Source: Chitinophaga agri
GTDB taxonomy: Bacteria; Bacteroidota; Bacteroidia; Chitinophagales; Chitinophagaceae
Length of the DNA stretch: 64,000 nucleotides
Assembly: GCF_010093065.1 (NCBI RefSeq)
Contig: NZ_CP048113.1
Location: 3,100,001 to 3,164,000, forward strand
Direction: 5' to 3'
Part shown: positions 36,859 to 45,112 of the stretch, one piece after another
How positions within the stretch are numbered: the first letter of the stretch is position 1
Layout: the number at the start of each line of letters is the position of its first letter
Program-made: the position numbers and the translations under genes
Notes under the pieces: model-generated
Told to the model about the DNA's origin: nothing
Databases searched by the model: none
Seen by the model: only the letters and a program-made list of their open reading frames with translations

Positions 36859-37314
36859 CTAATTACAACTACAGGACCAATCCTCATCGAGGTCAATACA
36901 GGTCACTACGCTGGTGGTATCTTCGCAGGGAGCGAATACAACGCGGAGGTGCTGTCCTTCTTCTGAATAGCCTTCCAATGCATAGGTGGGACAAGGTTCA
37001 TCGAGGGGATTCGACTTCTCTGTGTTGACCGTACCTGTTTCCAGGATCTCAACAACTTCTTTTTCCGTCACATGGCGACAGTCCATCCGGCACTTGGCGT
37101 GACGGGTGTACTTGAGTGGTGCGTGACGGTTGAGCTTTGCCGGACTATTTGCGGCAACGGTTTCTTTCTCTTTGTCAGTTCTGGTGATACTTGTGTTATT
37201 GTATGCGGAAACGCGCGGTTGGTGCTGCGGACCTTTCCACCATTGTTGCTGCCAGGCGACCCACAACAATAATGTTAATAACAACATAGGTACATACTTA
37301 CCCTTAGATTTCAT
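36859..37314 (-). CDS. Membrane-anchored DUF4258 domain protein
   Basis: A hydrophobic N-terminal segment (MLLLTLLLWVAWQQQWW) could be an uncleaved anchor. The C-terminal half has a DUF4258-like pattern: a histidine/arginine-rich start (RHAKCRMDCRHVTEKEV), a glycine turn and paired strands (HLRVVFAPC). Cysteines are frequent (Cys at RMDCR, EPCP, APCED, VTCID, CSCN), suggesting disulfides in an oxidising compartment. The molecular function is unknown. It lies upstream of plsC and priA in the same direction, 54 bp apart. Confidence 0.75.
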   Translation of the reverse strand: MKSKGKYVPMLLLTLLLWVAWQQQWWKGPQHQPRVSAYNNTSITRTDKEKETVAANSPAKLNRHAPLKYTRHAKCRMDCRHVTEKEVVEILETGTVNTEKSNPLDEPCPTYALEGYSEEGQHLRVVFAPCEDTTSVVTCIDLDEDWSCSCN

Positions 37315-37406
37315 GGTTATGCTCTGTTACAAATACTTCAGCATTGCTCATGCCGGATGGCAATCTATACAAAATTAGCAATATAACCAGTATAAAAAAA
37401 AGGTGC

Positions 37407-37414
37407 TACCTTTG
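37407..37414 (+). promoter_or_regulatory. -7 box of mtaB
   Basis: TACCTTTG matches the Bacteroidota -7 consensus exactly. Its end is 8 nt before the mtaB ATG, so the transcript would be nearly leaderless. No good -33 TTTG is seen. Confidence 0.55.
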
Positions 37415-37422
37415 CGCTCCTT

Positions 37423-38700
37423 ATGACAACAGGTAAAAAAGTAGCATTTCATACCCTCGGCTGTAAGCTGAACTTTTCAGAAACCTCCTCCCTGAGCAGG
37501 TTGCTGGAACAGGATGGTTTTGTGAAAACCGATTTTGAGGAGCAGGCGGATGTGTATGTGATCAATACCTGCTCTGTTACCGACAATGCGGACAAAGAGT
37601 GCCGTCACCTGGTACGCCGCATCCAGCGCAGAGCTCCCGAAAGCATGATCGTGATCACCGGCTGTTATGCACAGCTGAAACCCAAAGAGATCGCTGAGAT
37701 CGAAGGGGTGGACCTGGTATTGGGTGCGGCAGAAAAATTTAACATTGTAGAGCACCTGAAAACGCTGACCAAAGGTGACAGCGCGAAGATCTGCTCCTGT
37801 GATATTGAAGATGTCAATACCTTCCATGCTTCCTACTCTTTAAACGACCGGACCCGGACCTTCCTGAAGGTACAGGACGGCTGTGACTATACCTGCTCTT
37901 TCTGTACCATTCCGATGGCGAGAGGTAAGAGCCGCAGTGACAGTGTTGCGCGTGTAGCGGAGCACGCCCGTGACCTGGCTGCCAGTGGTGTGAAGGAAAT
38001 TGTGCTGACAGGTATCAACCTGGGAGACTTCGGTAAAGGTCTGGAAGGTGGTAAGAAAAGGGAAGAAACCTTCTTTGAACTGATCCAGGAACTGGACAAG
38101 GTAGAAGGCATTGAGCGTTACCGCATCTCTTCAATAGAACCCAATCTGCTGAGTAATGAGATCATAGAATTTGTAGCGAACAGTAAAAAGTTCATGCCAC
38201 ATTTTCACATACCACTACAGAGTGGTAGTAATGAGATACTCGGCCTGATGCGCCGCCGGTACCGTCGTGAGCTGTATGCAGAGAAAGTAGCCCTGATCAA
38301 ACAGTTCATGCCACACTGTGCTATTGGTGTGGATGTGATCGTTGGATTTCCTGGTGAGTCAGATGCATATTTCCAGGAAACATATGACTTCCTGCATTCA
38401 CTGGATGTGACCTACCTGCACGTATTCACCTACTCCGAAAGAGCGAATACCGCCGCACTGGATATTACACCGGTAGTACCTGTAAACATCCGTAACGAGC
38501 GGAATAAGATGCTGCGCAACCTCAGCCATAAGAAACAACAGTATTTCAATGAACAGCATGTAGGTGAGACAAGAAAAGTATTGTTTGAAAAACATGGAAA
38601 GGATGGTATGATGGAAGGTTATACTGATAATTACATTAAGGTAACAACACCTTACCGCCTGGAATGGACGAATCAGCTGATCGAATGGGAGCTGAAGTGA
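37423..38700 (+). CDS. mtaB: tRNA t6A37 methylthiotransferase MtaB
   Basis: This radical-SAM enzyme converts t6A37 to ms2t6A37 in ANN-decoding tRNAs. The N-terminal methylthiotransferase domain has the second-cluster cysteines Cys14, Cys50 and Cys81 (LGCKLNFSE, INTCSVT, TGCYAQ). The radical-SAM CxxxCxxC motif is at Cys154, Cys158 and Cys161. The C-terminal TRAM-like end is short. At 425 aa it fits MtaB. MiaB and RimO are alternatives in the same superfamily, but the GCKLN start and CSVTDNADKEC favour MtaB. It is followed by a tRNA gene array. Confidence 0.93.
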   Translation: MTTGKKVAFHTLGCKLNFSETSSLSRLLEQDGFVKTDFEEQADVYVINTCSVTDNADKECRHLVRRIQRRAPESMIVITGCYAQLKPKEIAEIEGVDLVLGAAEKFNIVEHLKTLTKGDSAKICSCDIEDVNTFHASYSLNDRTRTFLKVQDGCDYTCSFCTIPMARGKSRSDSVARVAEHARDLAASGVKEIVLTGINLGDFGKGLEGGKKREETFFELIQELDKVEGIERYRISSIEPNLLSNEIIEFVANSKKFMPHFHIPLQSGSNEILGLMRRRYRRELYAEKVALIKQFMPHCAIGVDVIVGFPGESDAYFQETYDFLHSLDVTYLHVFTYSERANTAALDITPVVPVNIRNERNKMLRNLSHKKQQYFNEQHVGETRKVLFEKHGKDGMMEGYTDNYIKVTTPYRLEWTNQLIEWELK

Positions 38701-38852
38701 TACATTTTACGGTAATTACATGCATAACGTTCTTGCAATAATAAAAAAGTTCTTAATTTATTTTTTTCTATAAAACCTTTAACTGCAAAGGATTTGAAAG
38801 CGTGTAACCATCAGCGCAAGTTTACTGTCTGACCACAGATCAGCAAAATAAA

Positions 38853-38883
38853 TTTGGCAGAATAAAAATACTTTCTACCTTTG
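38853..38883 (+). promoter_or_regulatory. Promoter of the tRNA-Val array
   Basis: TTTG (38853-38856), a 19-nt spacer and TACCTTTG (38876-38883) match the primary-sigma promoter of Bacteroidota at both elements. The -7 box ends 45 nt before the first tRNA. This is the best promoter in the window. Confidence 0.75.
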
Positions 38884-38928
38884 CAATCCCATCAGACGAA
38901 AGGACTGACGGTAACCGAAAAAAATAAT

Positions 38929-39003
38929 GGGAGTTTAGCTCAGCTGGTTCAGAGCATCTGCCTTACAAGCAGAGGGTCGATGGTTCGAATCCGTCAACTC
39001 CCA
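38929..39003 (+). tRNA. tRNA-Val (anticodon TAC), copy 1
   Basis: This 75-nt cloverleaf has acceptor GGGAGTT/AACTCCC, D-stem GCTC/GAGC, anticodon stem TCTGC/GCAGA with loop CTTACAA (anticodon TAC, reading GTA and other GTN codons), and T-arm GATGG/CCGTC with TTCGAAT. The discriminator is A; CCA is not encoded. It directly follows the consensus promoter. Confidence 0.96.
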
Positions 39004-39034
39004 CTTCATGTTCTTTTAAATTTCTATTTCTTCA

Positions 39035-39109
39035 GGGAGTTTAGCTCAGCTGGTTCAGAGCATCTGCCTTACAAGCAGAGGGTCGATGGTTCGAATCCGT
39101 CAACTCCCA
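39035..39109 (+). tRNA. tRNA-Val (TAC), copy 2
   Basis: The sequence is identical to copy 1 over all 75 nt and follows it by 31 nt with no hairpin between, so copies 1 and 2 are probably transcribed together. Confidence 0.96.
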
Positions 39110-39116
39110 CACCGAT

Positions 39117-39146
39117 GCTTCATCACTCAGATGAGGCTTTTTTTTT
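39117..39146 (+). terminator. Terminator after tRNA-Val copy 2
   Basis: An 8-bp stem (39117-39124 with 39130-39137, one T-G pair) with a 5-nt loop is followed by nine T residues. Confidence 0.85.
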
Positions 39147-39194
39147 CCCGGTACAAGAAATGGCTATCTGCAAAAGCTGGTAGTTTGGCAAAAA

Positions 39195-39269
39195 GGGAGT
39201 TTAGCTCAGCTGGTTCAGAGCATCTGCCTTACAAGCAGAGGGTCGATGGTTCGAATCCGTCAACTCCCA
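39195..39269 (+). tRNA. tRNA-Val (TAC), copy 3
   Basis: The sequence is identical to copies 1 and 2. It lies 160 bp (start to start) after copy 2, behind a terminator. A TAGTTTGG sequence about 14 nt upstream resembles a -7 box with one mismatch and could provide separate transcription. Confidence 0.96.
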
Positions 39270-39276
39270 CACCAAT

Positions 39277-39304
39277 GCTTCATCCGACGATGAGGTTATT
39301 TTTT
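39277..39304 (+). terminator. Terminator after tRNA-Val copy 3
   Basis: A stem of 39277-39284 with 39289-39296 and a 4-nt loop is followed by TATTTTTT. It is a diverged copy of the terminator after copy 2. Confidence 0.75.
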
Positions 39305-39352
39305 CAGACACACAATATTGCTATCAGCAAAAAACTGGTAGTGTAGCAAAGA

Positions 39353-39427
39353 GGGAGTTTAGCTCAGCTGGTTCAGAGCATCTGCCTTACAAGCAGAGGG
39401 TCGATGGTTCGAATCCGTCAACTCCCA
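39353..39427 (+). tRNA. tRNA-Val (TAC), copy 4
   Basis: The sequence is identical to the other three copies and starts 158 bp after copy 3. The spacer is a diverged copy of the preceding one, indicating tandem duplication of a unit of about 160 bp. Confidence 0.96.
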
Positions 39428-39434
39428 CATCAAA

Positions 39435-39466
39435 GCTTCATCATTCAGATGAGGCTTTTTTTTTTA
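39435..39466 (+). terminator. Terminator ending the tRNA-Val array
   Basis: An 8-bp stem (39435-39442 with 39448-39455) with a 5-nt loop is followed by eleven T residues. Confidence 0.88.
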
Positions 39467-39473
39467 AAAATTA

Positions 39474-39619
39474 GAAATCAGGAATTGAGCAGGTCAGCTC
39501 TTCCTCACAGTTAAGAGCACCCCTGACTACGGAGTCCGGAGCGCATTTCCCCGAACCTGACTGTCTTCTTATGAACTAAATTTTCTAATTCCTAATTCCC
39601 CATTCCTAATTCCTAATTG
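39474..39619. repeat. AATTAGGAATT-type short repeat, two facing copies
   Basis: The right end is a run of TAATTCC units (39585-39619, interrupted by CCCC) and the left end an oppositely oriented, degenerate ATTAGAAATCAGGAATT (39470-39486). The roughly 100 bp between them holds no gene. The same motif recurs near 50979-51001, so it seems to be a dispersed intergenic repeat. Confidence 0.45.
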
Positions 39620-39681
39620 ACGACTGTTGCATTTTATATTTTTTTAGCGGAATTTGTGCCCTGTTTTAAAGCAGCAGCTAC

Positions 39682-40662
39682 ATGGGTCTTACGCTTACTG
39701 ATAAAATTAAATCGGGCAATTCAGGACTAACCTTTTACAGTCTTACCCCACCAAAAATAACCACCGGTCCGGAAAGGATAGCAGAAATAGCCAAAGGGCA
39801 GTTAGAACGTATCAGTGCTCTCGATATTGATGGTCTGATCCTCTATGACATCCAGGACGAGTCTACCAGGACCGACCAGGAAAGAACGTTCGTTTTCACG
39901 CCGACACTTTCCCCGGAAGAATACAGCAGAAAGTATTTCCAGGAACTACAGGTACCGAAGATCATCTATAAAAGTATTGCAAACATGAACGGCGACCGCT
40001 TTAAACAGTGGCTGACCGATAACAGTGATGTAGCTTATTCTGTATTTGTAGGCGCCTCTTCCCAGCAACAGGTAGAGCAAACGAACTTCACTCTGCGGGA
40101 TGCATTTACACTCAGACAACAGCATGCACCATCATTGCTGATCGGTGGTGTTACAATACCCGAAAGGCACGCCAAGAAAGGAGATGAACACATCCGTCTC
40201 AACGATAAAACCGGACAGGGATGTAACTTCTTCGTATCACAGTGCGTGTACAACGTCAATGACACTAAAGACCTGCTGGCGGATTATTACTATCACTCCT
40301 GCGAAAAGAGCTTCTCTCCGGCGCCTATCGTATTCACACTGGCCCCCTGCGGCTCACTGAAGACATTGCAGTTCATGGAGTGGTTAGGCATTAAAGTGCC
40401 GAAGTGGCTTTTTAATGACCTGAAACATTCAAAAGATATTCTCCAGTCGTCTATCCATACCTGTCTGAACGTGGCTTCGGAAATACTGGAATATGCTGAT
40501 AAGAAGAACATGGCGGTAGGATTCAATATAGAAAGCATTGCCATCAAAAAAGAAGAGATCAATGCCTCTATCGAATTACTCGGTGAAGTGATCAGATTAA
40601 CCAAACCTGCCACCAGGGCAGCTGCCAGCCAACTGCTGGCGGATGTACCGGCAGTGCTGTAG
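39682..40662 (+). CDS. MetF-like TIM-barrel protein of unknown reaction
   Basis: The 326-aa sequence follows the layout of methylenetetrahydrofolate reductase: a start strand FYSLTPPK at the place of FEFFPPR, a middle strand GCNFFVSQCVYNV comparable to GANRAITQFFFDV (the folate-contacting Gln is kept), and a barrel closing near VGFNIESIAI. The catalytic Glu of the FEFFPP motif is not present. Cysteines at the second motif are unusual. It may bind flavin or a pterin without being a normal MetF, or act on another C1 carrier. It stands alone after the tRNA array, in front of a 24-bp perfect hairpin. Confidence 0.65.
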   Translation: MGLTLTDKIKSGNSGLTFYSLTPPKITTGPERIAEIAKGQLERISALDIDGLILYDIQDESTRTDQERTFVFTPTLSPEEYSRKYFQELQVPKIIYKSIANMNGDRFKQWLTDNSDVAYSVFVGASSQQQVEQTNFTLRDAFTLRQQHAPSLLIGGVTIPERHAKKGDEHIRLNDKTGQGCNFFVSQCVYNVNDTKDLLADYYYHSCEKSFSPAPIVFTLAPCGSLKTLQFMEWLGIKVPKWLFNDLKHSKDILQSSIHTCLNVASEILEYADKKNMAVGFNIESIAIKKEEINASIELLGEVIRLTKPATRAAASQLLADVPAVL

Positions 40663-40676
40663 TCAATACATGTTGA

Positions 40677-40730
40677 AGCTATACACAAAGCCCCTGTCTT
40701 TGCAGCAAGACAGGGGCTTTGTGTATAGCT
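40677..40730. terminator. Very long perfect hairpin between convergent genes
   Basis: A perfect 24-bp stem (40677-40700 with 40707-40730) has a 6-nt loop. The inner GC-rich part is flanked by CACAAA/TTTGTG. It probably terminates both the MetF-like gene and the antiporter gene. Confidence 0.8.
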
Positions 40731-40746
40731 AATGACTAATAAAAGG

Positions 40747-42903
40747 TTATTTGCGCCCCTTCAGAATACGTTTGAATGCTTTACCCAGCTTGTTCAGATT
40801 AGCCAGCTGTTCCTGAATAGGTGCCAGTGTAAGATCTTCCGGTGTAACGCCTGCTTCAATGTAATCTATCTCCGTCTGTTCAGGGTAGATCAATACAACG
40901 TTATGCGCGGGGAAATGCCGGCTTAAACGACCAGGCATCCCATCCAAGTAAGGACGGTATGACAGGGTTCCCTTGCGTGCAGCCACGACCATTACCAAAT
41001 CATTCTTCGTGATATCTTTTGATAACTGCAGGAGTTCCTCTATGTTGTCAAACTGTTTGAAGACGATGTCCACACTAAGCCTAAGCTGTTGCAGGTAGAC
41101 TGTTATGGCCTGCTGCGTATGACTGTGACAGCATATCATCAGGCGGGCGCCGATCTCTTTGCTCAGCAGGAAGATCTTCTGGATATAGTGCTGAAAACCG
41201 ATTTCATATTCCGCATTCTTCGGCATGACCAGCACCAGCTTACGCGTTGCGTTCAGCGGATAATGGAAATCACACACGTAAATATTTTCCCACACACTTT
41301 GCAGTACGTTATCCAGCGTCGTACCGAAAATAGAGCCGAACAAACGTTCAGTTGTACTGTTCTTATCTGTCCAGCCCAATACCACATCAGTGATCATCAA
41401 TTCTTTTGCAGCACGCGCAATACCATCAGACACGTTGAGATCAATACGGGTCACCGCCTGTACCTTACTCTCCGTCGCACCGGCATACATAACAGCAGCC
41501 TCCATGATCTTGCTGGTCAGCGCTACCTTCTGCTTCGCCTCTTCGTCATCCTGTACAACCGCCAGCGGATAGATCGGTGTATCCGCATCCGGGTCCTTGA
41601 TCATCAGGGCAAAGTCAAGCAGCGGTTCCATATGTCCCTGGCGGGATATCGGCACCAGCACCCTCTCAGGAACGGCATCCATCGCGGGCTTACTATCTGC
41701 ATCTGCGATCGCCAGTTTACGGCCGGCATTCTCGGTTACAAACGACCCTGTCAGACAGGTGATCAGGATCAGTATCACGGTTCCGTTCAGCACGTTCTCA
41801 TTGATGATACCCATATTGAAACCGATCAGGATAACGGCAATAGTAGCAGCCGCATGAGCGCTACTGAGTCCGAATATAACATTACGCTGTGTCGGTGTGT
41901 ATTTGAAACAGAGCTGTGTAAAGAAGGCCGCAAGATATTTACTTACAAGGGCGAGGGAGGTCAGTACGCCTGCTATCAGCAGTGCCTCGGGACCTTTGAG
42001 CAGTACCCGGAGGTCTACCAGCATCCCGACACTGATCAGGAAGAAAGGGATGAATATTGCATTCCCTGTAAATTCGATCCTGTTCATCAGTGGAGAGGTA
42101 TGGGGAATCAGCTGATTCAGTGCAAGGCCTGCGAGGAAAGCACCGATGATCCCCTCCACACCGGCCAGTTCAGCCAGAAAAGCGGCCAGGAATACCAGGG
42201 CCAGTACGAAGATGAAGTGAGACGTCTTATCGTCTTTGATCTTCTTGAAGAACCAGCGACCTATCATCGGGAATATCCACAGGATGATAGCGGCAAAAAC
42301 CACCAGTGATACCGACAAACGTATCCAGAAATGCGTATTCAGATTGCCTGATGCAGCCCCGGTGATCACGGCCAGTATGACCAGCACAGCTGTGTCAGTA
42401 ATGATCGTCCCTCCTACCGCTACGGTAACGGCTTCATTCTTGGTAATGCCCAAACGGCTTGCCAATGGATAAGCCACCAGCGTATGCGTGGCAAACATAC
42501 TGGAAACCAGCATTGTAGCCAGGAAGTTAAAATGCAGCACATAGGTGCACACAAAATATCCCAGGATCAGCGGAATAAAAAAGGTAAAGGCACCAAAGAC
42601 CAGGCTACGGTTCCGGTTCTTTTTAAACTCCGCCATGTCCAGTTCCAGCCCGGCCAGGAACATAATGTACAACAGACCCGCTTTCCCAAACAGGTCAATA
42701 CTGCCTTTTTCAATGATGTTAAATCCATGGTCGCCAATGGCCATGCCCGCCAATATCAGACCGATAATGCTCGGTATCCGGAACTTACGGAGTATGATCG
42801 GCGCCAGCAGAATGATGAACAATACCAGAGAGAAAATAGGGACAGGGTCTTTCAATGGGAGATTCGTATCCATCAACAATATCATGCCGTTCAATATATT
42901 CAT
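40747..42903 (-). CDS. CPA2 (Kef/NhaS-type) cation:proton antiporter with C-terminal stress-type domains
   Basis: The first part of about 390 residues has some twelve membrane segments of the CPA2 fold, with GLILAGMAIG near the start, MFLAGLELD in the core and GVEGIIGAFLAGLALN. The remaining roughly 300 residues are soluble and contain two UspA-like halves (VPERVLVPISRQGHMEPL onward, and RKLVLVMPKNAEYEIGF). It probably exchanges Na+ or K+ for H+. The start before NILNGMILL gives 718 aa; the frame continues 29 codons upstream to another ATG (42990), which is less likely since it adds charged sequence and approaches the clpS promoter. Confidence 0.9.
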   Translation of the reverse strand: MNILNGMILLMDTNLPLKDPVPIFSLVLFIILLAPIILRKFRIPSIIGLILAGMAIGDHGFNIIEKGSIDLFGKAGLLYIMFLAGLELDMAEFKKNRNRSLVFGAFTFFIPLILGYFVCTYVLHFNFLATMLVSSMFATHTLVAYPLASRLGITKNEAVTVAVGGTIITDTAVLVILAVITGAASGNLNTHFWIRLSVSLVVFAAIILWIFPMIGRWFFKKIKDDKTSHFIFVLALVFLAAFLAELAGVEGIIGAFLAGLALNQLIPHTSPLMNRIEFTGNAIFIPFFLISVGMLVDLRVLLKGPEALLIAGVLTSLALVSKYLAAFFTQLCFKYTPTQRNVIFGLSSAHAAATIAVILIGFNMGIINENVLNGTVILILITCLTGSFVTENAGRKLAIADADSKPAMDAVPERVLVPISRQGHMEPLLDFALMIKDPDADTPIYPLAVVQDDEEAKQKVALTSKIMEAAVMYAGATESKVQAVTRIDLNVSDGIARAAKELMITDVVLGWTDKNSTTERLFGSIFGTTLDNVLQSVWENIYVCDFHYPLNATRKLVLVMPKNAEYEIGFQHYIQKIFLLSKEIGARLMICCHSHTQQAITVYLQQLRLSVDIVFKQFDNIEELLQLSKDITKNDLVMVVAARKGTLSYRPYLDGMPGRLSRHFPAHNVVLIYPEQTEIDYIEAGVTPEDLTLAPIQEQLANLNKLGKAFKRILKGRK

Positions 42904-43039
42904 AACCTTACTTCTATAGATCACAATAATAGGAATTATCGGCCAATGCGTTCCTGATTTAATTAAAGAGTTGATTTTCATCAATATCACGGCAATATTG
43001 CCCTAAAACATTCCTATTTAATTTAACGATTATTAACCG

Positions 43040-43047
43040 TAGTTTTG
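43040..43047 (+). promoter_or_regulatory. -7 box of clpS-aat
   Basis: TAGTTTTG matches the Bacteroidota -7 consensus and ends 20 nt before the ATG chosen for clpS. This supports the internal ATG over the upstream GTG, which lies in the box. No -33 element is clear. Confidence 0.5.
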
Positions 43048-43067
43048 TGGAAAGTATTTACCGGATT

Positions 43068-43376
43068 ATGAGCCAGCGTGATCAAACAGGCACAAAGATT
43101 CAAGAATGGGAAGATGTATTGGTAGCTGAAGATGAACAGTTCCCTTTCAGCCTTATCGTTTGGAACGATGAGGTCAACACATTTGACTGGGTGATCCAGT
43201 CACTGATCGAAGTATGTGACCATACACAGGAACAGGCTGAACAATGTGCGCTGATCATTCATCACAATGGTAAATACGCTGTTAAACAGGGCGAATTCTC
43301 CCGTCTGCGCCCTATGTGTGAAGCCCTCCTGGACAGAGGCATCAGCGCTACGCTGGAAGAAGCAGTTGAAAGATAA
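43068..43376 (+). CDS. clpS: ATP-dependent Clp protease adaptor ClpS
   Basis: ClpS binds N-degron substrates (N-terminal Leu, Phe, Tyr, Trp) and delivers them to ClpA/ClpC-ClpP. The core begins IVWNDEVNTFDWVI, with the Asn-Asp pair of the N-degron pocket, and includes CDHTQEQAEQCALIIHHNG. From the ATG before SQRDQ it is 102 aa, the usual length; a GTG seven codons upstream lies inside the promoter box and was rejected. Its stop overlaps the aat start (TAATG), so both are co-translated. The two genes together form the leucyl/phenylalanyl N-degron branch. Confidence 0.95.
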   Translation: MSQRDQTGTKIQEWEDVLVAEDEQFPFSLIVWNDEVNTFDWVIQSLIEVCDHTQEQAEQCALIIHHNGKYAVKQGEFSRLRPMCEALLDRGISATLEEAVER

Positions 43377-44020
43377 TGCCTGTATTTGAGCTTTCCGACG
43401 ATTTGATTTTCCCACCTGTTGATCTGGCGGAACCAGATGGGCTGCTTGCGTACGGTGGTGACCTGACAACAGAACGGTTATTGCTCGCCTATAGTGAAGG
43501 CATCTTTCCCTGGTATGATGAACCTCCTATCCTCTGGTGGAGTCCCGATCCCCGATTCGTATTATTTCCGGAAGAGCTGAAGATCTCTAACAGCATGAAA
43601 CAGGTGCTGAAAAAGGGAACATTCACTATTACAATGAACAAAGACTTCCCAGGTGTAATTGCTGGCTGCCGGAAGGTACCCCGTGCCGGACAAGACGGTA
43701 CCTGGATCACGCCGGAAGTAGAGGCCGCCTATATTGCCCTGCATCAGGCAGGTTATGCACATTCGGTGGAATGCTGGCAGGATAATAAACTGGTGGGGGG
43801 CTTCTATGGTATTCAACTGGGATATAACTTTTTTGGAGAATCAATGTTCTCACTGGTGAGCAATGCCTCAAAAGCCGCCTTTATCACCTTTGTGACATAT
43901 GCCATGGAAAAAGGCCTGACAATGATAGACTGCCAGGTGTATAGTGCTCATCTGGCCTCACTGGGCGCCAGGATGATACCACGTGAGGAGTTCCTTTCCA
44001 TCATCAAAAAAGAACAATAA
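43376..44020 (+). CDS. aat: Leucyl/phenylalanyl-tRNA--protein transferase
   Basis: Aat adds Leu or Phe from aminoacyl-tRNA to proteins with N-terminal Lys or Arg, creating N-degrons for ClpS. The family start FPPVDLAEPDGLLAYGGDL, then EGIFPWYDEPPILWWSPDPR, WITPEVEAAY, SVECW and GGFYGIQLG are all present. At 214 aa it is of normal length, with the GNAT-like second half intact. It overlaps clpS by 1 bp. A terminator follows. Confidence 0.96.
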   Translation: MPVFELSDDLIFPPVDLAEPDGLLAYGGDLTTERLLLAYSEGIFPWYDEPPILWWSPDPRFVLFPEELKISNSMKQVLKKGTFTITMNKDFPGVIAGCRKVPRAGQDGTWITPEVEAAYIALHQAGYAHSVECWQDNKLVGGFYGIQLGYNFFGESMFSLVSNASKAAFITFVTYAMEKGLTMIDCQVYSAHLASLGARMIPREEFLSIIKKEQ

Positions 44021-44023
44021 AAA

Positions 44024-44056
44024 ACTCCGCCCTGTCATGACAAAGCGGAGTCTGTT
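44024..44056. terminator. Terminator between aat and the lipoprotein gene
   Basis: A 7-bp stem (44024-44030 with 44045-44051) has a loop containing an inner TGTCA/TGACA pairing. It is followed by CTGTTTTTA and preceded by A residues, so it can work in both directions. Confidence 0.65.
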
Positions 44057-44077
44057 TTTATACTGATCGTACTTACT

Positions 44078-45007
44078 TTACTTAGCTTTACTCTTCTTTG
44101 TGAAGCTTCCTTCAAAGAAACAACGCACACCTCTGTAAGCGCCGCAACCGCCAATTTCCCTGATACTTACCTTACCAGATGCAAACTGGAAGGCGATACC
44201 ACAATCGGTTTCCTTGTCTTTGTATTCGCCTTTGTTAGCGCCTGTGAAATGGCCGGTACCGGACAACTCTCCTTTACAGCCTGTCTTATCTTTTGAGAAA
44301 GAAATGAAGAACAGGAAAGACTTCGCATCATCTCCATCACGGATGGAAATAATACTGTTCTCGCCGGAGATATAGTCGCCTGACAGCTTATGCGTTGCTT
44401 TCAGGGTATCGATCGGATTAAATAACTGTCCAGCCGCCGCATCACCTGCACTGTTAGTCATGATCAATGTGGTGGCACCATTGTCGGCAACACCAAAGAA
44501 GTCTTCCCTGGTCGCTTTGTGGCCGGCACTGAGCTCCTTTTCATTGGTTACCTTGATCACCTGACGGGTATCTATGGAAAAATAATGCAGGTCTTTTTTA
44601 TCATCCACCTTACCAGCAGGAAGGCGGTTCAGGTAATGCCCTTTTTTATCCAGGAAGCATATATAGGCAGTGGTAGCAGATTTACCCACAGCTTTTACCA
44701 CAAAATAATTCACCGCAGCACCGTCAATCGCCGCTACCGGGTAGAATTTCACTGCAGTACCTTCCGGAAAATCAGATTTCCCCAATGTATCTGTCAGGAA
44801 TTCCTTCAATACTTCCGGAGAGATGGCGGTACTATCAGCAGACTTTTCCTGTAAAGATTCGGGGGTCAGCTTATAGGGCAGTTTAGCCTCTGCAAACAAC
44901 CGGCGGAAGTCTTCAAAAGTGAAGGCATCCTTTCCCGATTTATCTTTTTTTGATCCACAACCCGCCAGCAGACCAACAGTCAACAGCGCTAACACTAGCT
45001 TATTCAT
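44078..45007 (-). CDS. Lipoprotein of unknown function
   Basis: I do not recognise the family. A lipoprotein signal MNKLVLALLTVGLLAGC ends in Cys17, followed by a Lys/Ser/Asp-rich linker. The body of about 290 residues is a mixed alpha/beta sequence with late cysteines (CKGEL, TDCGIAF, IGGCGAYRGVRC). The open frame continues 33 codons upstream, but the signal peptide marks this ATG as the start (309 aa). It is divergent from the metal regulator gene and followed by a terminator shared with aat. Confidence 0.75.
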   Translation of the reverse strand: MNKLVLALLTVGLLAGCGSKKDKSGKDAFTFEDFRRLFAEAKLPYKLTPESLQEKSADSTAISPEVLKEFLTDTLGKSDFPEGTAVKFYPVAAIDGAAVNYFVVKAVGKSATTAYICFLDKKGHYLNRLPAGKVDDKKDLHYFSIDTRQVIKVTNEKELSAGHKATREDFFGVADNGATTLIMTNSAGDAAAGQLFNPIDTLKATHKLSGDYISGENSIISIRDGDDAKSFLFFISFSKDKTGCKGELSGTGHFTGANKGEYKDKETDCGIAFQFASGKVSIREIGGCGAYRGVRCFFEGSFTKKSKAK

Positions 45008-45112
45008 GCGTATATGCTTGTTTATTACGGCTGAAAAGTTAGAGAAAAAAATGATATGATCAAAATAAGGAGGAGGGTCGGAACGTTGTGTTTGTATTTC
45101 TGACACCTTTTA

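Noticed and set aside
38881..39346. Short + strand frames running through the tRNA genes
   Set aside because: Their repeated peptide segments are just translations of the identical tRNA sequences.
38929..39427. Regular 75-bp repeats suggesting a CRISPR array
   Set aside because: Each repeat folds as a complete tRNA-Val, the spacers are related to each other, and no cas genes are near.
41089..42309. A 406-codon open frame on the + strand inside the antiporter gene
   Set aside because: It lies wholly antisense to a clear CPA2 antiporter and its translation is rich in Cys, His and Gln with no domain pattern; it is a by-product of codon bias on the opposite strand.
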